From Deltaproteobacteria bacterium (GTDB lineage Bacteria; Desulfobacterota; DSM-4660; Desulfatiglandales; Desulfatiglandaceae): 32,814 nt of DNA. This document shows positions 17,201 through 26,410 of this stretch, in pieces (position 1 is the stretch's first letter; the number at the start of each line of letters is the position of its first letter). The notes under the pieces were generated by a model, which was not told the DNA's origin, did not search any database, and saw only the letters and a list, made by a program, of their open reading frames with translations. The DNA lies in assembly GCA_016927455.1 (NCBI GenBank), contig JAFGMQ010000178.1:1-32814 (forward strand), read 5' to 3'. Made by a program: the position numbers and the translations under genes.

Positions 17201-18805
17201 ATGCATTTGATCAGCAAATTGGGCATTTTCAATATAAAACGGAAAGGCGGGGGTTTCTCTGTTCCCAAAGCTTTGCCTGCTGTTCTTTCAGGAATAATGC
17301 TTACAGCATCTTTTCCACCCGGGAAGCTTTCTTTTCTGGCCTGGCTCGCCCTGGTCCCGCTGCTTAAGAGCATTGAGGATGAGTCTCCCTCAGGGGCGTT
17401 TAAACTGGGTTATATAGCAGGCATGGCTCATTATCTTACTCTGGTTTACTGGATTACAGTAGTCTTAGGCAGATACGGGAACCTGAACCCCCTCGCAAGT
17501 TTTAGTGTTTTTGTTCTCCTGTGCCTTTATTTGGCTTTATATCCGGCATTTTTTTCCTGCCTCTCCGTACTTTTTAAAGGCTCCCGTTTCGCAATTCTTT
17601 CTACAGCGGCCTTATGGATAGGTTTCGAATACCTGAGAGGAATACTGTTAACCGGTTTCCCCTGGTGTCTTCTTGGATATTCACAGTATGAAAATCTTCA
17701 TGTCATACAGATTGCCGATCTGTTTGGGGTATATGGAATATCTTTTTTAATCGTTTCAGTTAATATATTTATTTATCATCTCCTTTTTAAACTGCGGGAT
17801 CAGGGTCTTACGATAATACTGTCAGAAACGGTTTTGATAGGCCTTTTAGCATCAGGGACTTTATTGTATGGTCATTTTCATCTGTCAAAGGAGGAATTGA
17901 AAAATCCGATTAAAAATATCAGGGCTGTGATTATTCAGGGCAATATTGATCAATCTGTCAAATGGGACCCCGCCTACCAGGCTGAAACTCTTGAGACATA
18001 CAGCAGGCTGACATTGGAGGGACTCCTTGATTCTAAAGCTGATCTTATTGTGTGGCCTGAGACATCAGTTCCCTTCTTTTTTCAGAATAACAAGCATTTT
18101 TCCCAGAATCTTCATTCTCTTGCCCTAACATCCGGTTCCTCCTTTATCGTGGGAAGCCCGGCTTATAAGCTGCTTAATGGAACCAAAAGATATTTTAACC
18201 GTGCCTATCTTATTTCACCCGATTCGAACTCGTTAAGCTATTACGACAAGGTACACCTTGTACCCTTCGGAGAATATATCCCTTTTAAGAAATTCCTTTT
18301 CTTCGTAAACAGGCTCGTTCCGGCTGCAGGCGACTTCGATGCAGGGGACAAAAATATTTCACCGCTAAAACACAGGGATATCTCTTTGGGAATTTTAATA
18401 TGCTTTGAGGCAATTTTTCCTGAAATGGCCCGCAGTTATTCAAAAAAAGGAGCCAATATACTGGTTAACCTCACAAATGATGCCTGGTTTGGAAAGACGA
18501 GTGCGCCGCATCAGCATCTGACCATGGCGGTGTTTCGTGCAGTTGAAAACAGGATTCCAATGATACGCTCTGCAAATACAGGTTTCAGCGCCTTTATAAA
18601 CCGCCGAGGTGAAATTATTGAACGGGGAGGACTCTTCACAGAGGAAGTCTTAAAGGCTGATCTCCGGGTTTCGAATTCATCGGTGACTTGTTATGCCAGG
18701 ATCGGTGATGTTTTTGCTGTTTCGCTTTTGGCAATATCATTTATAAATGCTATACTCAACATTCGTAAAATGAAAAGAAAAAAGGATGGATCCACACAGG
18801 CATAA
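17201..18805 (+). CDS. lnt: Apolipoprotein N-acyltransferase
   Basis: Lnt adds the third acyl chain to the N-terminal Cys of lipoproteins in the inner membrane, which lets them travel to the outer membrane. The 534-aa protein has several N-terminal membrane segments (about 25-215), a C-terminal carbon-nitrogen hydrolase domain and a last membrane helix. The catalytic triad is visible: Glu in IVWPETSVPFF (about 286), Lys in YDKVHLVPFGEY (about 350) and Cys in GILICFEAIFPE (about 400). The end is basic (KMKRKKDG). No clear Shine-Dalgarno sequence precedes the ATG; coupling to corC, 4 bp away, may serve instead. Confidence 0.96.
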   Translation: MHLISKLGIFNIKRKGGGFSVPKALPAVLSGIMLTASFPPGKLSFLAWLALVPLLKSIEDESPSGAFKLGYIAGMAHYLTLVYWITVVLGRYGNLNPLASFSVFVLLCLYLALYPAFFSCLSVLFKGSRFAILSTAALWIGFEYLRGILLTGFPWCLLGYSQYENLHVIQIADLFGVYGISFLIVSVNIFIYHLLFKLRDQGLTIILSETVLIGLLASGTLLYGHFHLSKEELKNPIKNIRAVIIQGNIDQSVKWDPAYQAETLETYSRLTLEGLLDSKADLIVWPETSVPFFFQNNKHFSQNLHSLALTSGSSFIVGSPAYKLLNGTKRYFNRAYLISPDSNSLSYYDKVHLVPFGEYIPFKKFLFFVNRLVPAAGDFDAGDKNISPLKHRDISLGILICFEAIFPEMARSYSKKGANILVNLTNDAWFGKTSAPHQHLTMAVFRAVENRIPMIRSANTGFSAFINRRGEIIERGGLFTEEVLKADLRVSNSSVTCYARIGDVFAVSLLAISFINAILNIRKMKRKKDGSTQA

Positions 18806-18840
18806 CAGGCTTCTATCCGGTCTTTTATCAGGAATGATGT

Positions 18841-18993
18841 ATTATTACTCCGGCAATAATATATGTTAATGTTGTCATTCCGGCCCCGAATCAAGTTCGG
18901 GATAAACTCCAGCCGGAATCCACAATGAATTCAAATGGATGTCGGATCGGGTCCGGCATGACGATTGATGTTTTTAATCGCCGGAGTAATAAT
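18841..18993. repeat. Nested palindromic repeat, copy 2
   Basis: The outer arms ATTATTACTCCGGC (18841-18854) and GCCGGAGTAATAAT (18980-18993) are a perfect 14-bp inverted repeat. Inside lies the core 18874-18963, starting GTCATTCCGGC and ending GTCCGGCATGACG. In place of the GAAA loop of copies 1 and 3, the ATTCCGGC/GCCGGAAT hairpin here holds 27 extra bases with their own CCCGAA/TTCGGG stem. The repeat lies 35 bp after lnt; no coding sequence is visible in this 495-bp gap other than a possible micro-ORF before prfB. Confidence 0.72.
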
Positions 18994-19065
18994 GTCAGAA
19001 GAGGGTGAACCTGAAGATGAGATTCCCTTTTTTGCCCAAACCTTACTCGTTATCTGATCTGCTTA

Positions 19066-19094
19066 TTGCAGTAAAAGACACTATGGGGCATAAT
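19066..19094 (+). promoter_or_regulatory. Candidate prfB promoter
   Basis: TTGCAG (19066-19071) and CATAAT (19089-19094) are 17 bp apart on the plus strand, matching four and five of six consensus bases. A start near 19101 would leave a 200-nt leader before prfB. Confidence 0.4.
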
Positions 19095-19226
19095 TGAATA
19101 GATCGGTTATGATTTGATTTAATGACTTTTAATCTGAATTTTGGCATTATTGTTTTTTTAATACCTGTATTGAAGCACCACAAAATATAATTTTTAGTCG
19201 AGCCGTGGTGTGAGGAGAATTTCTGA

Positions 19227-19316
19227 ATGACACAATTCTTGCTTCAGAGCAAGTATTTTAACCTTTTAACAGCACTGAACAGTTTAGCAGGAGGATTGAA
19301 ATGTACGAAGATATAA
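19227..19316 (+). CDS. Possible 29-aa leader micro-ORF before prfB
   Basis: An ATG-started 29-codon frame (MTQFLLQSKYFNLL...) begins eight bases after GAGGAG and ends 15 bp inside prfB in another frame. A perfect hairpin CTTGCT-TCAG-AGCAAG (19238-19253) followed by TATTTTAACCTTTT lies inside it. The setting resembles a leader peptide with a weak attenuator, but the frame is short and may be chance. Confidence 0.25.
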   Translation: MTQFLLQSKYFNLLTALNSLAGGLKCTKI

Positions 19317-20411
19317 TTGATAACATTGAATATATTAACACTCAGTTGCAGGAATTAAGAGGTCATCTTTGACCTGGACAGACAGCAGGTAGAAGTCGAA
19401 AAAATTGAAAACATAATGTCATCTGCCGAGTTCTGGAAAAAGGATCAGGAGGAAATATCCCAGTTAAGCCAGCAAAGGGCCTTGATGCAGGAAAATATTG
19501 ACCGATGGCGGACATTTCATCGGGAATACGAAGATGCAAGGCTGTTGTATGAAATGGCGCTGGAAGAAAATGATGAATCCACCTTGAAGCAGATAAAGGA
19601 AGATATTGGCCGCCTTCAAAAACAGATAGACAAACTTGAACTGCTTTCGCTGCTTGGCGAACCTGATGACAGACGAAACGCCATCATTGCCATAAATTCA
19701 GGTGCCGGAGGGACAGAAGCCCAGGACTGGGTGGAAATGCTGTTCAGGATGTTTATGAGATGGTGCGAAGAAAAAGGCATGGATGCGCAGGTTATTGACT
19801 ACCTGCATGGAGATGAGGCCGGGATAAAAAATGTGACCTTCAGCGTTATCGGTCAGTATGCATACGGATACCTGAAGTCAGAGCAAGGTGTTCACAGGAT
19901 GGTAAGGATATCACCTTTTGATGCAACAGGAAGAAGACATACCTCCTTTGCTTCTGTCTCTGTTCTTCCTGAGGTCGATATGGATATTCAGATAGAAATT
20001 GAGGAGAAAGATATTCGCATAGATACATTCAGGGCCAGCGGGCCCGGCGGTCAGCATGTTAACAAGACCAGTTCGGCAATAAGAATTACTCACTTCCCTA
20101 CAGGAATCGTTGTTCAGTGTCAGAATGAGAAATCTCAGCATCGCAACAAGGACATGGCGATGAAGGTCCTCAAGTCAAAACTTTATGACCTCGAAAAAGG
20201 AAAACAGGATCAGAAGAAACATGAAATGCATGAGTCTCAGGATGAAATAGCATGGGGAAGACAGATAAGGTCATATGTTTTTAATCCCTACAGACTGGTA
20301 AAAGACCACAGAACAAACGTGGAATCAGGCAATGTTGAAAGGGTCATGGACGGCGGTATTGACATATTCATAGATGCATATTTGAGAAAAAGGCCAAAGG
20401 TAAGACATTAA
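19301..20411 (+). CDS. prfB: Peptide chain release factor 2, with programmed +1 frameshift
   Basis: RF2 releases finished proteins at UGA and UAA codons. The ORF track shows only 19416-20411. The true start is the ATG at 19301, with AGGAGG six bases upstream. Its first 23 codons end CTT-TGA (TGA at 19370-19372). Slipping one base at CTT gives GAC and continues as LDRQQVEVEKIENIM into the long frame, for a product of about 369 aa, close to the E. coli length of 365. The tripeptide SPF, which reads UGA, is in MVRISPFDATGRR; the catalytic GGQ is in SGPGGQHVNKTSSAIR. The frame break is the known autoregulatory switch, not a mutation. Confidence 0.96.
19358..19373 (+). promoter_or_regulatory. prfB frameshift site
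   Basis: AGAGGT-CAT-CTT-TGA-C contains the slippery CTT, the in-frame TGA followed by C, and an internal Shine-Dalgarno-like AGAGGT three bases before CTT. E. coli has AGGGGG-TAT-CTT-TGA-C with identical spacing. When RF2 is scarce the ribosome pauses at TGA and slips +1, so RF2 controls its own synthesis. Confidence 0.93.
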
Positions 20412-20440
20412 GGAGACTTCTGCAAAACTGCCGTTATTTG

Positions 20441-20535
20441 TACCAGCCAAAGGCTGGTAAAATTTCGACCCCCGATTTTCATAGGGATAAACTGCGGGAG
20501 AAATCTTAAAACAATTGAATCATTAAGATTTCCCG
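20441..20535. repeat. Two inverted repeats downstream of prfB
   Basis: TACCAGCC-AAA-GGCTGGTA (20441-20459) is a perfect 8-bp hairpin. CGGGAgAAATCTTAA (20495-20509) pairs with TTAAGATTTCCCG (20523-20535) with a single bulge. Neither is followed by a run of T on either strand, so an intrinsic terminator is not clear. They lie between the convergent prfB and amidase genes and may be another dispersed element or a rho-type transcript end. Confidence 0.5.
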
Positions 20536-20608
20536 TCGCCATGCTCCTCCAAATGACAAATTTCAAAGGTTTAATTAATGTAAACCGGTACGATATGATA
20601 TTATCAAA

Positions 20609-22333
20609 TCAGCCCCCTTTATAGGCCTGATCAATACTCTCAATATACTTTTTTATACCTGAGCAGATCCCTTTGGCCACAGTCTTCTGATAAGAACTGC
20701 TCAGGATCCTTTTCCTTTCTGTGCTGTTTGTTATAAAACCGACTTCAACGAGTACTGCAGGCATCTGGGCTCCTATAAGGACATAAAAGGGTGCCTGCTT
20801 TACCCCCAGGTCTTTGACTTGCTTATAATTCAATTTGACCTGCGATACCAGGCCGTTCTGTATCTCATGTGCCAGCCGGCTCGATTCATTTATCTTCGTA
20901 TTCAGCATGAGATCATTCAGTATAGTCTGGAGATCGCTTATGTTTTTTTCCGATGTTGCATTTTCCCTCGCCGCAACCATCACCGAATTCCTGTCTGTGG
21001 CTATATTGAGGAAATATGTCTCCAGCCCATGGACTGACTTGTTTCTATGAGCGTTGACATGTAAAGATATGAATAAATCGGCCTTTTTCATATTTGCAAT
21101 TGCCGTTCTTCTCTCCAAAGGCATAAATATGTCTTCGGCTCTCGTTAACTCCACCTCACAGCCAAGCTTTTCCTCTATTTCTTCTGCCAAATGCTTCGCC
21201 AGGCTCAGCACAATGTCTTTTTCCTTAACTCCGCTGGCAGCATTACAGCCCGGGTCCCTCCCTCCGTGACCAGGATCAATCACGATTCTTTTGACCTTCA
21301 GTCCGAGCTGTTTGGCAAGGGATTCGTTGTCATCAGGAGCCTCAGCCTTTCTTATTCCCTTTCTGATGCCCTTAGGCCTTGAAATCGCAACTGCTGATTC
21401 CGATGCATCGTCTTTCTCCGACTTCATGACGTCTACGACAATTCTAAAAGGATCATAGAGATGGAAAACCTTGTACCCTTCAATGTCTTCTATATCCAGC
21501 ACAACCCGCACTGTTTCCTTTGTATACTGAGCTGCCCTTGCCCTTTGAAGCATTCCATCTTTAATAATTATAGGTTCCCTCAATTTTGAGGTAACCCGGG
21601 CATTCTGGAGGTCAAGATACAGCCTTCGGGGTTTCTCCAGATCCGGATCAGCCTTAAGCAGATTATGTTCATATTTTACCGGCCCCTGCAGGTCAACCAC
21701 TACGCGAGTATAATTGGGGGTTGACCAGTACCGTATATCATCCACTTCAAACCGCTTGGGCCCTGAGTCAGGGATATCCTTTGATGTCGCTATATCATCG
21801 TTTTTATTGAGAGCAACAGCAATCTTGTCGAGCATTTCTTTTGCCTTGGGCCTCATGTCGCCCGCGGGAAATTTTATATCCACCTTCAAAAACTCAATAT
21901 AGGCGCGGGTAGTGTCCTTCCTGTACTCATAGTAGATTTCACCAATTCGATACTGGGCATCATCCGCCAGGCGGTGATCCTTATATTCATCAACTATTCT
22001 GCTGTAAAGAGAGATTGCTTCATCCAGATCTTTTGATCTTCCGGAATGTTCATAAAGACCTGTGTACAGCCGGGCAGAATGGTATATCCCCCAGACTGCC
22101 TGATCACTGCCTGGAAAGGCACTTATAAGCCGCTGATAGCTGTTTATGCATTTCAGCCAGTTGTCTCTGTATTTCTTTTTTTTGGCTGATCGATACAAAG
22201 CCTGGCGGCACTGATCAGCCTCTTTAAGATATTTCAGGGCGCTATCTGCCGGCTTTGCAATGGCTTCGAACCCATCAGCAAACAGAAATACAAAAATAAA
22301 AAAAAGAAAAATGTAATATGCCTTTAAATTCAT
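20609..22333 (-). CDS. N-acetylmuramoyl-L-alanine amidase with AMIN domain and TPR-like N-terminus
   Basis: A periplasmic cell-wall amidase that cuts the amide bond between muramic acid and the stem peptide. From ATG 22333 the order is: a signal peptide (YYIFLFFIFVFLFADGFEAIA), a helical TPR-like segment (about 30-165) with YRIGEIYYEY, an AMIN domain (about 190-305), and a C-terminal Amidase_3 domain (about 345-570). Zinc ligands are visible in IDPGHGGRDPG and SLHVNAH, and the catalytic Glu in VLVEVGFITN. AMIN targets such enzymes to the division site or to outer-membrane partners. The TPR-like part is an addition compared with E. coli AmiC. The ORF track's TTG two codons upstream is less likely than the ATG. 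Confidence 0.92.
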   Translation of the reverse strand: MNLKAYYIFLFFIFVFLFADGFEAIAKPADSALKYLKEADQCRQALYRSAKKKKYRDNWLKCINSYQRLISAFPGSDQAVWGIYHSARLYTGLYEHSGRSKDLDEAISLYSRIVDEYKDHRLADDAQYRIGEIYYEYRKDTTRAYIEFLKVDIKFPAGDMRPKAKEMLDKIAVALNKNDDIATSKDIPDSGPKRFEVDDIRYWSTPNYTRVVVDLQGPVKYEHNLLKADPDLEKPRRLYLDLQNARVTSKLREPIIIKDGMLQRARAAQYTKETVRVVLDIEDIEGYKVFHLYDPFRIVVDVMKSEKDDASESAVAISRPKGIRKGIRKAEAPDDNESLAKQLGLKVKRIVIDPGHGGRDPGCNAASGVKEKDIVLSLAKHLAEEIEEKLGCEVELTRAEDIFMPLERRTAIANMKKADLFISLHVNAHRNKSVHGLETYFLNIATDRNSVMVAARENATSEKNISDLQTILNDLMLNTKINESSRLAHEIQNGLVSQVKLNYKQVKDLGVKQAPFYVLIGAQMPAVLVEVGFITNSTERKRILSSSYQKTVAKGICSGIKKYIESIDQAYKGG

Positions 22334-22465
22334 TCTCAATTACACATCGCTGTCATCACGATTTACTGGCTAAGGAAAAAAGTCCTCTGGAAAACACATT
22401 CAATATCAGAGCGTTTTTTAATTCTTTTCAGACTTTCTGTTTAAAATATCTTGAAATGTCCCGCA

Positions 22466-25111
22466 TCATTTCTTATTACATATATATGCTTTCAGTTTGT
22501 CAATTTCAATCAGGGCCTCCAGAGGAGTCATTGCAGCAATATCCAGTTTCCTGATCCATTCCCTGAGTTCAAGGTCCTGCGACCCGAACAGGCTGAGCTG
22601 CTGTATCTCATCTTTATTCCTGTCAGCCGATATGTTACTCAGCCCTGGAGCACCTTTATTAGCCAGACCCGAACCCTGAAGGTTATTTAGTATCTCATCC
22701 GCCCTTTTGAGAACATTCTCCGGCAGACCTGCAATCCTTGCAACCTGAATTCCATAGCTGCGGCTTGTTCCCCCGGGGATAAGTTTTCTTAAAAATATTA
22801 TATTCTCGTTATATTCTCTGACAGCAATATTAAAATTCTTTACCCTTTGTTTTGATGCAACAAGTTCCGTCAGCTCGTGATAGTGTGTTGCAAAAAGCGT
22901 GCGAACACCCTGATTTTCCCTGTCGTGCAGTGCCTCTGCAACGGCCCAGGCAATACTCAGCCCGTCGTAAGTGCTTGTGCCTCTTCCTATCTCATCCAGT
23001 ATTACAAGGCTTCTGGGCGTGGCATACCTGAGTATGTTTGCAGTTTCAGTCATTTCCACCATGAAAGTGCTGTACCCCCTGCCAAGGTCATCTGATGCGC
23101 CGACCCTTGTAAAAATTCGGTCCACAATACCTATGACAGCCTTTGAGGCAGGCACAAAGCTGCCCATTTGTGCCATTAATACAGTCAGGGCGCATTGCCT
23201 GAGTATGGTGGACTTGCCTGCCATATTCGGGCCTGTTATTATGAGTTCCTGCTGGTCTGTTGAATCCAGATGGATATCATTCGGAACGAATTCCTCTTCT
23301 TTGACAGTCTGTTCGATAACCGGATGCCGTCCGTCAACAATATCTATGACTCTGTCCTCGTTGACTTCCGGGCATACATAATTATTAATTTCAGATGTCT
23401 CTGCAAGACCGGCAGTTACATCAATTTCTGCAATAAGTTCAGCTGTTCCTTTGATACGCTGATTTTCAAGTGCAATCTGGGACCTTATCTGATCAAAAAT
23501 TCTGTATTCCAGTTCAACGCGCCTTTCTTCTGCACTGAGAATCTGTTCCTCCATTTCCTTAAGGGATTCCGTGATAAAACGCTCTGCATTAACCATGGTC
23601 TGTTTCCTGATATAATCAGGCGGCACGAGATGAAGGTTAGCCCTTGATATTTCAATATAATATCCAAAGATCCTGTTGAAACCTACCTTCAGGCTCGATA
23701 TACCCGTCCTTTGCTGTTCAGAAACTGCGTATTTGGCTATCCAGCTCTTGCCGTCACGACTGAGACTGACCAGCCTGTCAAGTTCTTCACTGTATCCTTT
23801 CCTTATGATACCGCCTTCCCTGACAGATACAGGAGGGTCTTCATGAATTGCTTTACTTATAAGGTCTGCAACATCAGAAAGGTTATCAAGCCTTGTTTCG
23901 ATCTCGGAAAGAAGCACGCTGGGAAGGCCCTTCAGGCTGCTTTTTATCAAGGGGATTTTCAGAATGGATTGTTCAAGGGCCAGCAGATCCCTTGCATTCG
24001 CTCTGTTTAAAGCAATGCGGCCGTTCAGCCGCTCAAGGTCATATATTTCCTTAAGGTATTCCCTTATTTCTTCACGGATTATAATGTCGTCTTTTAAACA
24101 GGCTATTGCTGCCAGACGTTGTTTGATAAGGTCAAGATTTATTAGCGGATAAAAGATCCGCTTCTTAAGAAGCCGGCTGCCCATTGGAGTCAGAGTCCTG
24201 TCAATAATCTGAAGCAATGAACCCTGAACTGATTGCCGGCGCATAGTTTTCAGCAATTCAAGGTGTGCGCATGTTGCTTCATCCAGGAACATGAAGTCTC
24301 CCGTATGGTAGCTGAGTATTTCCCTTATATGAGATGGACAGGCCTTCTGTGTATCCTGCAGATAATGAACAATAGCCGCGGCAGCAATAATTCCCTGCTG
24401 CATATCCTGACATCCGAAGCCAGCCAGAGATTTTACGCCGAATTGATTTTTCAGGAGGGTCTCAGATGATGAGGGATTGAAGGCATCCTTTCCTATAACC
24501 TCCGGATTATACCTGGAAAGATCATCACGCAGGGAAAGATGGCTTTCTTCGGTTATCAGGAGTTCGGCAGGATTGATTCTGCTCAGTTCGTCGAGCAGTT
24601 CACTCCATGAATCGACTTCTGTAACCCTGAACTCCGCAGTCGACAAATCCGCATGAGCAATGCCGAATTTTGCATGGCCGCCTGATACAGATCGAGAAGA
24701 TCTGCCGCCGTCATGTCCTGAAACTGCTGCTATGTAAAGGCTGCTCTTAGCATCAAGATCTCCTTCATCAATTATTGACCCTGGAGTGACTACCCTTACG
24801 ACTTCTCTCTTGACAATTCCCTTTCTTAACCCTGGATCTTCAGTTTGCTCGCAGATTGCAACCTTCTTCCCGCTGTTAACGAGCTTGCCGATGTATGACC
24901 TTGAAGCATGATGAGGTATGCCACACATGGGGACCTTCTCATCTTGATAAGTTCCGCGGGATGTCAGGGTAATTCCGAGAATTCGGGAGCCCACACGGGC
25001 ATCCTCGAAAAACATCTCATAAAAATCACCCATGCGGTAAAACAATATAGAGTCAGGGTATTTCTTCTTGATGCTCATGTATTGTCTGAGCATTGGGGTT
25101 AGTTGAGTCAT
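22466..25111 (-). CDS. mutS: DNA mismatch repair protein MutS
   Basis: MutS finds mismatches and small loops and starts repair with MutL. The mismatch-reading Phe and Glu are in FYRMGDFYEMF near the N-terminus. The ATPase has Walker A GPNMAGKSTILRQ at about residue 627 and Walker B VILDEIGRGTSTYDG at about 707, followed by FATHYHEL. From the ATG at 25111 the protein has 881 aa, normal for MutS1. The ORF track adds 30 residues that lie in lapB and lack family character. The start MTQLTPMLRQYMSIKKKYPD is typical. Only one base separates it from the lapB stop. Confidence 0.97.
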   Translation of the reverse strand: MTQLTPMLRQYMSIKKKYPDSILFYRMGDFYEMFFEDARVGSRILGITLTSRGTYQDEKVPMCGIPHHASRSYIGKLVNSGKKVAICEQTEDPGLRKGIVKREVVRVVTPGSIIDEGDLDAKSSLYIAAVSGHDGGRSSRSVSGGHAKFGIAHADLSTAEFRVTEVDSWSELLDELSRINPAELLITEESHLSLRDDLSRYNPEVIGKDAFNPSSSETLLKNQFGVKSLAGFGCQDMQQGIIAAAAIVHYLQDTQKACPSHIREILSYHTGDFMFLDEATCAHLELLKTMRRQSVQGSLLQIIDRTLTPMGSRLLKKRIFYPLINLDLIKQRLAAIACLKDDIIIREEIREYLKEIYDLERLNGRIALNRANARDLLALEQSILKIPLIKSSLKGLPSVLLSEIETRLDNLSDVADLISKAIHEDPPVSVREGGIIRKGYSEELDRLVSLSRDGKSWIAKYAVSEQQRTGISSLKVGFNRIFGYYIEISRANLHLVPPDYIRKQTMVNAERFITESLKEMEEQILSAEERRVELEYRIFDQIRSQIALENQRIKGTAELIAEIDVTAGLAETSEINNYVCPEVNEDRVIDIVDGRHPVIEQTVKEEEFVPNDIHLDSTDQQELIITGPNMAGKSTILRQCALTVLMAQMGSFVPASKAVIGIVDRIFTRVGASDDLGRGYSTFMVEMTETANILRYATPRSLVILDEIGRGTSTYDGLSIAWAVAEALHDRENQGVRTLFATHYHELTELVASKQRVKNFNIAVREYNENIIFLRKLIPGGTSRSYGIQVARIAGLPENVLKRADEILNNLQGSGLANKGAPGLSNISADRNKDEIQQLSLFGSQDLELREWIRKLDIAAMTPLEALIEIDKLKAYICNKK

Positions 25112-25112
25112 A

Positions 25113-26324
25113 TTATTTATGAAGTAGAGTTGAATCAAGAAGCCGCATTGTATCCCATTTTCTGCATTGCCGGCATTGCCATTGAAGCTCGTTTGGTTCA
25201 AAACCGCATTCGGAGCACTGAAATCTCAGATAAGGCATATTCAGTTTGCTGATAAGGTCGGCGTAATCTTCCAGGGCATCTTTGTCTTTTCCCTGGGACA
25301 GAATAATTTCTCCTTTAAGTCTTCTTGCCTCCCAGAAAAAAGGAGTAACCTCGAGGGCGCTCTTTATCTCTCCAAGTGCACCTTCCATATCATTTTCATT
25401 TTTAAGATAACGGGCCAGCGCCATGTGTGTGAATGCATCGGAACTTGATCGGGAACAGGATTTGAGAAATTCCTCTACAGGTTTCAGGTTATCCATATTT
25501 GAATAGGCCCCTTCAAGGCGTCCATAGGCAAGAAATGTAAACTGGGGAGAGACCTTTGAAACTTTTTCCCATGCCGAGATTGCCTTATTATATTCCTTTT
25601 TGCTGAAATAAAGATCTCCCATGTGCAGGTAAGCATCAACACACTCTCTATGTGCTGAAATTGCTTTTTTATAAAGAGATAATGCACCGGCGGTATCACC
25701 TCTTCGTTCAAATACCTTTCCCATCTCAACCAGGTGATGGGCAAGAATATGCTGGTGATCACCCCTGACTAAACGCGCAACCCTCTGGCGTGTTCTATAG
25801 GCATTTTCCCAATCCTTCAATTCTTCGTAAATCTTTTCTATCTCTTTCAGATTTTCCACGTTTGCAGGCTGCCGTTCGGCCACCTTGAGAAAGGTATTTA
25901 ATGCCCTGTCAAGAAATCCTCCTTTCCGGTAATCAAGACCAATGTCAAAAAGGGCCCTGACCTTTATCTTCTCGTCAATATTCGGCCTCAGAATAACGCT
26001 CTGGCGTATGCGTATGGCCCTGTCAATATCCCCCTTTGAACGGTACAGATTACCAAGTGCAACATAGGTTTCTATTGTCTCGGAGTCGAGCTGGACAGAT
26101 TTGGTAAGCTCTTCGATTGCATGATCATGGTCATTTATCAGGAGGTATTGAATGCCTTTAAAAAAGGCCACGTCCTTCTTCCTGGCACTGTATCTCTCAT
26201 TCCCCCTTTTCCTGCCCGGCACAAACCGTCCGAAAATGAACCCAAAGGCAAAAGAAATTAAAAGGCCAAGCAATAAAAGCTGGCTGGCAGGCTCAAGTAA
26301 AAACTGCCGGAGCGATTCCCACAT
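25113..26324 (-). CDS. lapB: LapB/YciM-type TPR protein with rubredoxin-like tail
   Basis: LapB is an inner-membrane-anchored adaptor that presents LpxC to FtsH and so limits lipopolysaccharide synthesis. The 403-aa protein has one N-terminal membrane helix (LLLGLLISFAFGFIFG), basic residues after it, a long array of TPR repeats, and a C-terminal CSECG...CRQC zinc ribbon (about 368-390), exactly the LapB layout. GGAG precedes the ATG. lapA lies directly upstream, as in E. coli yciS-yciM, which supports the call; mutS follows with no real gap. Confidence 0.93.
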   Translation of the reverse strand: MWESLRQFLLEPASQLLLLGLLISFAFGFIFGRFVPGRKRGNERYSARKKDVAFFKGIQYLLINDHDHAIEELTKSVQLDSETIETYVALGNLYRSKGDIDRAIRIRQSVILRPNIDEKIKVRALFDIGLDYRKGGFLDRALNTFLKVAERQPANVENLKEIEKIYEELKDWENAYRTRQRVARLVRGDHQHILAHHLVEMGKVFERRGDTAGALSLYKKAISAHRECVDAYLHMGDLYFSKKEYNKAISAWEKVSKVSPQFTFLAYGRLEGAYSNMDNLKPVEEFLKSCSRSSSDAFTHMALARYLKNENDMEGALGEIKSALEVTPFFWEARRLKGEIILSQGKDKDALEDYADLISKLNMPYLRFQCSECGFEPNELQWQCRQCRKWDTMRLLDSTLLHK

Positions 26325-26410
26325 GACCTGTCTCCTCTTTTTTGGATTTTCCGAAAATCATGCCAAAAGATCACCACTATCCATCGCCAGATATAGCTTC
26401 CTTTAATTCT

